The notes beneath the pieces were generated by a model. It was not told the DNA's origin. It worked only from the letters and a program-made list of their open reading frames with translations, and ran no database searches. The translations under genes were made by a program, and so were the position numbers. From Acetobacterium sp. (GTDB taxonomy: Bacteria > Bacillota > Clostridia > Eubacteriales > Eubacteriaceae): 13,816 nt of DNA. The first letter of the stretch is position 1. Every line of letters begins with the position of its first letter. Shown one piece after another: positions 1 through 5,766 of this stretch. The stretch is taken from assembly GCA_022013395.1 (NCBI GenBank), contig JAKLQL010000575.1:1-13816 (forward strand), given 5' to 3'.

Positions 1-87
1 ATCAGCGGCTTGTTAAGTGGCTTTATGGGTGGCTTCATCGGGTTACTGATTTATTTCCGACAATCTAGTGAATTTAAACAGAAATAA
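1..87 (+). CDS. C-terminal end of a membrane protein (partial)
   Basis: The window opens inside a reading frame that ends with TAA at 85-87 and gives 28 residues. They comprise a glycine-rich hydrophobic stretch (about residues 3-19, with GFMGGFIGLLIYF) followed by a charged, polar tail ending FKQK. This looks like the last transmembrane helix and cytoplasmic tail of an integral membrane protein. The family cannot be named from so little sequence, and a chance open frame is possible because the start lies outside the window. Confidence 0.5.
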   Translation: MSGLLSGFMGGFIGLLIYFRQSSEFKQK

Positions 88-89
88 AC

Positions 90-115
90 AAAACGAGAAA
101 ACTCTTCGTTTTGAG
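90..115 (+). terminator. weak hairpin terminator candidate
   Basis: Three bases after the stop of the partial first gene, AAAACGA (90-96) can pair with TCGTTTT (106-112) around a short purine-rich loop. The T tract is only four bases, so termination would be weak. The position directly behind a stop codon is the main support. Confidence 0.35.
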
Positions 116-226
116 ATCGGTTGATAATTCATAATCACTTAAATGCTTGTTATTTTATTATGTTTTCTTTCAGAATTAGCGGGTAAAATAATATTAAACA
201 TATTTAAAATTATTTTATAGAGATTC

Positions 227-234
227 GAGGAGGA
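227..234 (+). promoter_or_regulatory. ribosome binding site of the FMN reductase gene
   Basis: GAGGAGGA lies five bases before the ATG at 240 and fixes that start codon. No convincing -35/-10 pair was found in the AT-rich 120-226 stretch upstream. Confidence 0.75.
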
Positions 235-239
235 TCAAG

Positions 240-794
240 ATGACAAAAATCGGCATAATATTAGGAAGCACCCGACCGGGACGAAATGGCGAAGCAGTGG
301 CAAAATGGGTTAATGAACTGGCACAGAAACGTAGTGATGCGAACTATGAGTTAATCGATGTGGCAGATTATCATTTGCCCCTTTATGATGAACCATTTCC
401 GGCAATGATGCAGAAGTATACCAAAGAACATACAAAGATATGGTCCCAGAAAATAAAGCAATTTGACGGATTTATATTTGTTACCGCTGAGTACAACCAT
501 AGTATTCCCGGCGCATTAAAAAATGCCATCGACTTTTTGAATGTTGAGTGGCAGAATAAAGCTGCCGGATTTGTGAGCTACGGCAGCGCCGGGGGAACCC
601 GGGCGGTTGAACATCTCAGACACGTCGCCGGCGAACTCCATATGGCCGATGTGCGGGCCCAAGTGATGCTTTCGCTCTTCACTGATTTTGAAAATAATAC
701 CTTTAAACCAAACCCACGTCACGAAGGGACACTAAACGATGTCTTTGATCAAGTGATTGCCTGGAGTAATGCATTAAAAACATTGCGAGATTAG
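240..794 (+). CDS. NADPH-dependent FMN reductase family flavoprotein
   Basis: This is a soluble flavodoxin-fold protein of 184 residues, the usual size for the NADPH-dependent FMN reductase (PF03358) / azoreductase-like family. These enzymes bind FMN and pass electrons from NAD(P)H to flavin, quinones or azo and nitro compounds. Visible signatures are the N-terminal beta strand and phosphate-binding loop GSTRPGRNG (9-17), the family motif AEYNHSIPGALKNA (83-96) that contacts the flavin ring, and the GSAGGTRAVE loop (115-124). The ATG at 240 has a strong ribosome binding site. The gene is monocistronic: a terminator follows within 70 bases and the next gene is 500 bases away. The family assignment is secure, but the physiological electron acceptor cannot be told from sequence. 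Confidence 0.93.
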   Translation: MTKIGIILGSTRPGRNGEAVAKWVNELAQKRSDANYELIDVADYHLPLYDEPFPAMMQKYTKEHTKIWSQKIKQFDGFIFVTAEYNHSIPGALKNAIDFLNVEWQNKAAGFVSYGSAGGTRAVEHLRHVAGELHMADVRAQVMLSLFTDFENNTFKPNPRHEGTLNDVFDQVIAWSNALKTLRD

Positions 795-861
795 TTAACC
801 ATCATTAAAGAAACGGAACGATTAGTTTAATCAGTTTAGTAGATCTAAAGTAAAATGACAC

Positions 862-905
862 AAAACCAGAAGCAGAGGACATTCGTCCGATGTTTCTGGT
901 TTTTT
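862..905 (+). terminator. intrinsic terminator of the FMN reductase gene
   Basis: AAACCAGAA (862-870) pairs with TTCTGGTTT (894-902). The stem continues through an A-T/C-G/G-T step and a GA/GA internal mismatch to GGAC-ATTC-GTCC at the tip, and runs into a six-T tract from 899. This is a strong rho-independent terminator about 70 bases after the stop. Confidence 0.85.
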
Positions 906-935
906 AATTGCTGCCGTTAACCCAGACTGACATGA

Positions 936-1037
936 ATGAGCAGAAGCCTTAGCCCTGAAGCAGGGATTGTGGCAACCTTTATTCTGCTGGCGATCAACGG
1001 TATTCTGATTCGGAAAAACCCGAGGTTTGCCAAATAA
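936..1037 (+). pseudogene. 33-codon hydrophobic ORF, gene remnant or small membrane protein
   Basis: An ATG at 936 opens a 33-codon frame ending TAA at 1035-1037. After SRSLSPEAG it encodes one hydrophobic helix (IVATFILLAINGILI, residues 11-25) and then a basic tail RKNPRFAK. This looks like the last helix and cytoplasmic tail of a transporter-like membrane protein. There is no good ribosome binding site, and the frame is closed by stops just upstream (918, 933). The neighbouring frame reads LPLTQTDMNEQKP before its own stop, which would fit a frameshifted remnant. The frame lies between two terminators, the second only 22 bases after its stop. A genuine single-helix small protein is the alternative. 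Confidence 0.35.
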
Positions 1038-1058
1038 TAATATGATAAAATATTTAAC

Positions 1059-1090
1059 ACGACTAAATAGCTATAATTTGGTCGTTTTTT
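1059..1090 (+). terminator. intrinsic terminator downstream of the small hydrophobic ORF
   Basis: ACGACTAAAT (1059-1068) pairs over ten bases (one G-T) with ATTTGGTCGT (1076-1085) around a 7-base loop and is followed by TTTTTATTTTTT. The structure is well formed, which suggests that something upstream, perhaps an ancestral complete gene, was once transcribed into it. Confidence 0.82.
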
Positions 1091-1180
1091 ATTTTTTGAA
1101 TAGGTACTAAACGGTTTACAAATGGTCTCTTTTATGATGAAATATTAATTAAGAACAATCGATACAATGTCTGAAAATTG

Positions 1181-1249
1181 AAGGATACATCGTGTTCATT
1201 ATCCTTGAAGCAATTTACAAGCAAGGGCAAAACTGAACCTATGGTTCAG
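1181..1249 (+). promoter_or_regulatory. two inverted repeats upstream of the membrane-protein operon
   Basis: AAGGATA (1181-1187) is repeated inverted as TATCCTT (1200-1206). CTGAACC (1233-1239) faces GGTTCAG (1243-1249) across three bases, a compact 17-bp operator-like dyad. They lie 47-115 bases before the ATG at 1296. Neither is followed by a T tract, so regulator binding or leader structure is likelier than termination. Confidence 0.4.
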
Positions 1250-1295
1250 GATACTTTTGCATTTGTCTAATCGTATAAAATTTGGAGGATTCGTG

Positions 1296-2015
1296 ATGAA
1301 ACCGTATTTTAAGTGGATGTTAAGTTTATTATTGCTAGCAACATTAGCGGTGATTGTAACTGGTGTGATGATGGCTGAAGAGCTCATATGGGGCCTGGGG
1401 CTTGCATTGTTATTGTTTTTAATTATGCTGATCCCGGCTATTGCATTGCGGGCAAAACGATTGGGGCGCTACGATGAGTCAAAGGTGTTGGGAAGCTGGG
1501 CCTATTCTCCTGAGGAGGCTCGGCAGGTCGCTCAGGATATGCTTGGCTGGCAAAGTAAGCGGAACCGCTGGTTGGTACCTTTTACGGCCGGGTGTCTCGC
1601 GATCATTGGCGGTATTTTTGCCATGGTGCTTTATGAGCAGTTCCCGGAGGTACCACTTTGGCGGTGGTTATCGCTGTTGTTGGCAGCGGGACTGCCTTGG
1701 GCCGCCCGCGGATTCTATCGCTGGTATTTGAAAAGGATGATCATGAAAGATCCCTGTGAAACCAAAATTGGTTGGAACTTTTTGCTGTGGGGCAATGTGC
1801 GGCCTGTTTTTAATGAACGCGAAACACTCAAAGCGATGGATGCCGATTTGCTGGAAGAAAACGGCCGTTTCTATCTGAGGGTGCTGTACCGAAGCACCGG
1901 GCGCATGCGCTATGGCGGCAAAGTGGAGTTTCGGGATCGGGTACCATTGCTGGTGCCAGATGGCTGCGAAGTTAAAGCCCGGGCTTTAGTAAAGCTTATT
2001 CGTAATGGAAAGTAG
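1296..2015 (+). CDS. membrane protein of unknown function, four predicted helices
   Basis: I do not recognise a named family. The 239-residue product has a hydrophobic hairpin (helices about 5-24 and 29-51), a soluble segment with KVLGSWAYSPEEARQVAQDM (63-82), a second hairpin (93-113, 121-140), and a basic soluble C-terminus of about 100 residues rich in alternating beta-type sequence (for example FYLRVLYRS, 192-200). The W-x-Y-x-x-E-E pattern after the first hairpin resembles a motif I have met in small Firmicute membrane proteins of unknown role. The ATG at 1296 is chosen because TGGAGGA lies at 1283-1289; the frame is open upstream to 1257 but has no ribosome binding site there. The stop overlaps or nearly abuts the next gene, so the two are probably co-transcribed and may act together. 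Confidence 0.7.
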   Translation: MKPYFKWMLSLLLLATLAVIVTGVMMAEELIWGLGLALLLFLIMLIPAIALRAKRLGRYDESKVLGSWAYSPEEARQVAQDMLGWQSKRNRWLVPFTAGCLAIIGGIFAMVLYEQFPEVPLWRWLSLLLAAGLPWAARGFYRWYLKRMIMKDPCETKIGWNFLLWGNVRPVFNERETLKAMDADLLEENGRFYLRVLYRSTGRMRYGGKVEFRDRVPLLVPDGCEVKARALVKLIRNGK

Positions 2016-2028
2016 GGTTGGTTTAAAA

Positions 2029-3009
2029 ATGACAAGCGAAACAAACCAATTGATATATCCCGGTACCCGGCATAAACGGGGAATTACAGCGATAGTGGCA
2101 GCGGTTGCCGGCGAATTATTGTTCAGCTTCTTTCTGTTGGTTGGATTTGGCGAGCATCTTTGGGCCCAAGTCGCTGGCGGAGTGATTAGCGTGCTGATGG
2201 TACTGCTTTTTTTATCTGGCATGAGCCTGTCCCGTTCAGGCCGGGGCGGGGTGGAAATTACTTCAGAATACCTGATTGTTTTTCGGGGAAAGCAGCAAAA
2301 AATACTTCTCTGGACGCAGATGGAACCGCCAGCATTCGGTGGAATTTTCCAGCCCTGTGTGATTCTCAAAGCCGGAACGGTACGCGCCGTGGTCTATAAT
2401 GCTCTGCCCGGCTATCCACTGGTGTGGAGCCGGCTGTCACCATCACAATCTGGTTTATTCCCATCAAACAAAACTGTGACAATTCATAGTAACCGGACCC
2501 AGCATTTCGGTGCCATCGCAGGCAGTACTCTGCTGCTGCTTTCAGCGGCTGCCATGTTAGTGATTTGGGGGAGTCCAGATGGACTGTCACCGATACTGGT
2601 AGGGTCAGTTGCGACATTTTTTGTCTTTGGAGCGGCCTTGGGAGTGTGGGCGATGCTTCGCATTAGGTGTCGTTTTACCCTCGATGATGGGGGAATCTGT
2701 TGCCATTCCTGGGGCAGGGTAACGAACATTCCGGCATCGGCCATGAAAGATGTTGTTCTGGAACAGGCGCGGATCCGAGATTTGGCGGTGGACTATCGCT
2801 ATCGCGGGGAGGCCATGACGAGGGCGGTGCGTTATACTCCCATGGAGTTGGGACTAGGCGTGCGGCTAATCTTGGCGGACGGGGAATGGCGGTTAGATGA
2901 AACAATGACTAACTTTCCGATGGAGCGGCTATATGAGGAAATTCGTAGCCGATACCAATTGACTGGCCGGATCACGATGCCGGAAATGGTGGCGGCATCG
3001 CTCAAATAA
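2029..3009 (+). CDS. membrane protein of unknown function with duplicated helix-hairpin/beta layout
   Basis: The product has 326 residues from the ATG at 2029. An in-frame ATG at 2005 overlaps the previous gene by 11 bases and would add eight residues. Neither start has a strong ribosome binding site; AGGG at 2014-2017 slightly favours 2029. No named family is recognised. Hydrophobic hairpins at about 19-66 and 161-210 are each followed by a beta-rich soluble domain (about 74-150 and 212-300) whose first strands look alike (VEITSEYLIVFRGK; CRFTLDDGGICCHSW). This layout is reminiscent of bacterial PH-like (YdbS/DUF304-type) membrane proteins and suggests an internal duplication. The upstream gene shares the hairpin-soluble-hairpin-soluble plan. 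Both genes look more GC-rich than the flanking DNA. Confidence 0.68.
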   Translation: MTSETNQLIYPGTRHKRGITAIVAAVAGELLFSFFLLVGFGEHLWAQVAGGVISVLMVLLFLSGMSLSRSGRGGVEITSEYLIVFRGKQQKILLWTQMEPPAFGGIFQPCVILKAGTVRAVVYNALPGYPLVWSRLSPSQSGLFPSNKTVTIHSNRTQHFGAIAGSTLLLLSAAAMLVIWGSPDGLSPILVGSVATFFVFGAALGVWAMLRIRCRFTLDDGGICCHSWGRVTNIPASAMKDVVLEQARIRDLAVDYRYRGEAMTRAVRYTPMELGLGVRLILADGEWRLDETMTNFPMERLYEEIRSRYQLTGRITMPEMVAASLK

Positions 3010-3032
3010 AAGAATATATCAAATCGAAAAAA

Positions 3033-3090
3033 TTGTTTCGTGCGAAACTGGTCACTAAGCTTATGGCAGTTTCGTTATTGGCACGAACAA
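3033..3090 (+). promoter_or_regulatory. long bulged hairpin in the leader of the DUF1848 gene
   Basis: CGAAACTG (3043-3050) pairs perfectly with CAGTTTCG (3067-3074) around a 16-base loop. The outer arms TTGTTTCGTGC (3033-3043) and GCACGAACAA (3081-3090) also match, with one bulged base on the left and a short unpaired stretch on the right. No T tract follows. The structure ends seven bases before the GAAAGGAG ribosome binding site (3097-3104), so it is more likely a leader or mRNA-stabilising element, or a protein site, than a terminator. Confidence 0.5.
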
Positions 3091-3109
3091 CATTCAGAAA
3101 GGAGTTTCA

Positions 3110-4039
3110 ATGATCCTAAACACTGGCAACCGCACCGATATCCCGGCATTTTACAGTAAATGGTTTTATAATCGCATCCGGGCAGGCTTTGCCTTGGTTC
3201 GCAATCCTTATTATCCCCAACAGGTCATCCAATATCGGTTATCGCCGGAGGTAGTGGACTGTCTGGCCTTTTGCACCAAAAATCCCGCCCCGATGCTTGA
3301 CCAATTGTCAGAAATCAGCGCCTTCAAACAGTTTTGGTTTGTGACCATCACCCCCTATGGCCGAGACATTGAACCCCATGTGCCAGACCAGGCGCAGGTC
3401 ATCGAGGCATTTAAGCGGCTGTCCACCGTGTCGGACAGCCGGGCAGTGGGTTGGCGCTATGATCCGATTTTTATTTCGGAAAAATATTCTCTGGATTTCC
3501 ATCTGGACAGCTTCGAGCGGATGGCCAGTAGCCTTAAAGGCTATACCGATCACTGTGTGATCAGCTTTATTGATCTCTATCAAAAGACCCGCCGTAATTT
3601 CCGGGGTGTCCAGGCGGTGACAACCGCTGAACGATCTCAAATCGGCCAGGCTTTTGCCGCCCTTGCCAGACAAAATCAGATGACCCTGCGCAGCTGCAGT
3701 GAAGGGACCGATCTGGCGCCCTACGGAGTGGACTGCTCCGGCTGTATGACCCAGGCAGTTCTTGAGGGCGCCATCGGCACCAGCCTGAAGGTCCCTAAAA
3801 ACCGTCATACCAGCCGAGAAGGCTGTGACTGTCTGCTGGGCAGTGATATCGGCGTCTACAATAGCTGCGGTCACGGCTGTCGCTACTGCTATGCCAATCA
3901 CGACGATCAAACCGTCAAACATAATATGGCCAACCACGATCCAAATTCGTCCTTTTTAATTGGCAATGCCATGGATGGGGATATTATTAAAGCCGCCAAA
4001 CAGCTGTCCTATGTTGATGGGCAAATGTCGTTTTTTTGA
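3110..4039 (+). CDS. DUF1848 family protein with C-terminal radical-SAM-like cysteine motif
   Basis: The 309-residue product matches the DUF1848 family (PF08902) as I know it: an N-terminus of the type NTGNRTDIPAFYSKWF, then CLAFCTKNPAPML (51-63), FWFVTITPYG, a GWRYDPIFI strand and a cysteine-rich C-terminal third. Cysteines visible there are C196, C209, C212, C239 and C241, and then C253-x3-C257-x2-C260 within CGHGCRYCYAN. The spacing CX3CX2C is the classic radical SAM [4Fe-4S] signature, but it lies near the C-terminus instead of the N-terminus. The biochemical role of the family is unknown to me. GAAAGGAG five bases upstream fixes the ATG. The gene stands alone behind the membrane-protein pair and a leader hairpin. 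The family call is firm; the radical SAM interpretation is inference. Confidence 0.88.
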   Translation: MILNTGNRTDIPAFYSKWFYNRIRAGFALVRNPYYPQQVIQYRLSPEVVDCLAFCTKNPAPMLDQLSEISAFKQFWFVTITPYGRDIEPHVPDQAQVIEAFKRLSTVSDSRAVGWRYDPIFISEKYSLDFHLDSFERMASSLKGYTDHCVISFIDLYQKTRRNFRGVQAVTTAERSQIGQAFAALARQNQMTLRSCSEGTDLAPYGVDCSGCMTQAVLEGAIGTSLKVPKNRHTSREGCDCLLGSDIGVYNSCGHGCRYCYANHDDQTVKHNMANHDPNSSFLIGNAMDGDIIKAAKQLSYVDGQMSFF

Positions 4040-4153
4040 TAAAACAGTAAAACTGGTAAGCATTCGAATTAACCAGCCGCGGCAAATCCGGATTGGAAAA
4101 TCGTTTATAGTAAACCGCTAAGGGTCTACATAAGTAAACCGTCCTCTGCTCAA

Positions 4154-4738
4154 TTATTCAAAAAAAAGCGCAATCGCACAATAAACAAGCAGCAGCGCCA
4201 GAATGGTATTGATTAACTGGGCATATGTTGAGAAAAGTCGCTGAAACAAAGTGCCGAAAACCGACCAACACAGGGTAAAACCAAAACCGATCAGAGCTAA
4301 TAACAGGGCAAAAGCAAAAAGGATACCCGGTTGTCTGCTAAAATTGGGGAGGATATACACCTCCATCGAGATTAGGCAGTAAAGATAAACTTTGGGATTA
4401 ATAAATTGCAGCATTAAGCCGTTGAGAAAGCCACTACTGACATGGCTTTCTTCGATTTTGGAAGTACTTTTAAAAGTTATCCAGGCTAGATAAAGCATAT
4501 AAATTGCGCCAATTAGAATCATTGGTGCCTTGATCATTGGAATCACGGATGAAAGGGTTGCGAAAAAATAGGTGCAGATCAGCATCACTACCGAAAATCC
4601 CGCAAAGACACCAAAATTAAAAGGTAGCGAACGTTTGAATCCATATTGTCTGGCAATTGACATTGACATGATATTGTTGGGGCCGGGTGTGATGGCGGTA
4701 ATCACGGCATAGGTTAAAAAATTGAACAAATTGAACAT
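4154..4738 (-). CDS. LysE/RhtB family amino-acid exporter
   Basis: This 194-residue inner-membrane protein has the usual length and about six hydrophobic helices of the LysE/RhtB exporter family, which pumps amino acids or similar small molecules out of the cell. The family signature ITPGPNN is at 16-22, followed by GFKRSLPFNFGVFAGF, and a second conserved patch INPKVYLYCL is near 113-122. GGAGG at 4747-4751 on the opposite strand sits eight bases before the ATG. The gene is divergent from an XRE-cupin regulator, with a perfect inverted repeat between them that covers its promoter, so the neighbour very probably controls it. The substrate cannot be predicted; the cupin of the regulator probably senses it or a related ligand. 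Confidence 0.92.
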   Translation of the reverse strand: MFNLFNFLTYAVITAITPGPNNIMSMSIARQYGFKRSLPFNFGVFAGFSVVMLICTYFFATLSSVIPMIKAPMILIGAIYMLYLAWITFKSTSKIEESHVSSGFLNGLMLQFINPKVYLYCLISMEVYILPNFSRQPGILFAFALLLALIGFGFTLCWSVFGTLFQRLFSTYAQLINTILALLLVYCAIALFFE

Positions 4739-4760
4739 GGGATTGACCTCCGATGATGAA

Positions 4761-4821
4761 TATAGTATACTAATAGTACAATATATAAGAATTTTATATA
4801 TTGTACTATTAGTATACTATA
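4761..4821. promoter_or_regulatory. perfect 28-bp inverted repeat, probable operator of the XRE-cupin regulator
   Basis: The arm at 4761-4788 is the exact reverse complement of 4794-4821, separated by GAATT. Each arm contains the self-complementary core TAGTATACTA and a second half-like element, TAGTAC, so two dimers could bind in mirror image. The repeat fills the space between the divergent exporter and regulator genes. Confidence 0.85.
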
Positions 4822-4828
4822 TTGTCAA
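4800..4828 (-). promoter_or_regulatory. sigma-A promoter of the LysE exporter gene
   Basis: On the minus strand, TTGACA (4823-4828) is followed after exactly 17 bases by TACAAT (4800-4805), an almost consensus promoter reading toward the exporter. The spacer and -10 lie inside the right arm of the 28-bp inverted repeat, which implies repression by steric blocking. The mirror-image TACAAT at 4777-4782 on the plus strand could be the -10 of the regulator gene, but its -35 (TGATGA, 4754-4759) is poor. Confidence 0.72.
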
Positions 4829-4858
4829 TACATCGAGCGATTAATTAGGAGGTTTCTT

Positions 4859-5419
4859 TTGAATATCAATTTAATTGTGGGAAAAAATATCAAAAATATC
4901 CGCGAATCAAAAAAATTGACCCTGGATGCTGCGGCCAAAACGACCGGCGTTTCACGCAGCATGTTGGCGCAGATTGAAAAAGGGGATGTCAATCCGACTA
5001 TTTCAGTTTTATGGAAAATTGCTGAGGGCTATAAAACCTCATTTTCTTCTTTGTTGAATATCCAATCCGAAGAAACGATGATCATCTCCGCAGAATCAGT
5101 TATTCCGTTAATAGAAGATGATGGGAAATATATCAATTACCCGGTTTTTCCTTTTGAGGAAAAAAAACTGTTTGAAACCTATCGGATTGAAATTGCTCCA
5201 GAGGGCAAGATGTCCTCACCGGCGCATATTCTGGGAACTGAAGAGTATGTCACCGTTTTTAAAGGCGTCGTCGAAATTTTGATCAACGATACACCACACT
5301 GCCTGAAAAAGGGCGATTCCATTAGATTTAAAGCGAATGTTTCCCATGCCTATCGGAATATCGGTGAGAATACGGCATATCTGAGCATGTTGATTTATTA
5401 TGCGGATCAATCAATCTAA
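4859..5419 (+). CDS. XRE-family transcriptional regulator with cupin sensor domain
   Basis: This 186-residue DNA-binding protein has an N-terminal XRE/Cro helix-turn-helix (about 9-63, with TLDAAAKTTGVSRSMLAQIE at 21-40) and a C-terminal small cupin barrel (about 105-180, PEGKMSSPAH, GTEEYVTVFKG, KKGDSIRF, VSHAYRN). Possible metal or ligand residues are H123, E128/E129 and H163. Regulators of this build bind a small molecule in the cupin and control an adjacent transport or catabolic gene. The start is a TTG at 4859: TAGGAGG lies six bases upstream and no other start codon precedes the helix-turn-helix. It is divergent from the LysE-type exporter and probably binds the 28-bp inverted repeat, controlling both genes. 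A strong terminator follows. The ligand is unknown. Confidence 0.92.
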   Translation: MNINLIVGKNIKNIRESKKLTLDAAAKTTGVSRSMLAQIEKGDVNPTISVLWKIAEGYKTSFSSLLNIQSEETMIISAESVIPLIEDDGKYINYPVFPFEEKKLFETYRIEIAPEGKMSSPAHILGTEEYVTVFKGVVEILINDTPHCLKKGDSIRFKANVSHAYRNIGENTAYLSMLIYYADQSI

Positions 5420-5484
5420 TTGATGATGAGTAATTTAAAAAAAGCGATTCTGGGATGATTTTTTACAAGTCTTAAATAATTATT

Positions 5485-5524
5485 AAGCATCTGTTGTCAG
5501 AGTAAACAACGGATGCTTTTTTTT
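5485..5524 (+). terminator. intrinsic terminator of the XRE-cupin gene
   Basis: AAGCATCTGTTGT (5485-5497) pairs over 13 bases, with one G-T, with ACAACGGATGCTT (5506-5518) around an 8-base loop and runs into eight Ts. It is a strong rho-independent terminator. Confidence 0.9.
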
Positions 5525-5766
5525 ACAAAAATCTGCAGGCCGGAGAGCGATATTATTTTACACACAATTTTGACATCATATGGTTCCTTTGTTTGTGTTA
5601 GAATAAACCATATCACAATATGATTGAACTCTTCATCTGAATAGTGATAATTGACACCACAGCGTTGAAAAGTGCAACCCTTGTATGGCCTGTTGTCCCA
5701 TTGGCTAAAAAACCATCTGGGAATAAAAAAAAGAAAATGATCAATAGAAATTTAAGAGGATTAGAA
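5525..5766 (+). promoter_or_regulatory. leader and promoter region of the sirtuin gene
   Basis: No gene is visible in this stretch. A TGTTAGAAT element (5596-5604) resembles an extended -10 (TGnTATAAT). TTGACA at 5570-5575 lies 23 bases before it, too far for a standard -35. ATATGGTT (5578-5585) and AACCATAT (5606-5613) form an 8-bp inverted repeat that brackets the -10 and could be an operator. The resulting leader would be about 155 bases long. The promoter call is tentative. Confidence 0.38.

Larger units (their letters stand above)
795..1295 (+). other. 501-base intergenic region with two terminators, a small ORF and two dyads
   Basis: No full-length gene is visible here. The interval holds the terminator at 862-905, a 33-codon hydrophobic reading frame (936-1037), a second terminator at 1059-1090, a possible promoter (TTTACA at 1115-1120, 17 bases, TGAAAT at 1138-1143), a 7-bp inverted repeat (1181-1206) and a tight 7-bp dyad (1233-1249) ahead of the membrane-protein pair. 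It is clearly more AT-rich than the genes that follow. Confidence 0.6.

Noticed and set aside
3308..3937. A 209-codon open frame on the minus strand opposite the DUF1848 gene
   Set aside because: It lies wholly within a well-supported gene, its composition (runs of A, V, T, G) is that of a codon-bias shadow, and it matches no family I know.
4109..4141. Nine-base direct repeat AGTAAACCG at 4109-4117 and 4133-4141
   Set aside because: Only two copies in a short convergent gap, with no associated regulator or mobile element; chance is a sufficient explanation.
5570..5575. TTGACA as the -35 of the sirtuin promoter
   Set aside because: No acceptable -10 lies 16-18 bases away; the best -10 is 23 bases downstream, so it was not annotated as a promoter pair.
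5689..5737. TCCCATTGG/CCATCTGGGA hairpin before the sirtuin start
   Set aside because: The stem is short and interrupted and is followed by an A tract on the plus strand, so it fits neither a terminator nor a clear riboswitch.
5644..5766. In-frame upstream extension of the sirtuin gene from a GTG at 5644
   Set aside because: The 41 extra residues are lysine-rich and not sirtuin-like, the GTG has no ribosome binding site, and the ATG at 5767 has AGAGGA at proper distance and starts where the family starts.
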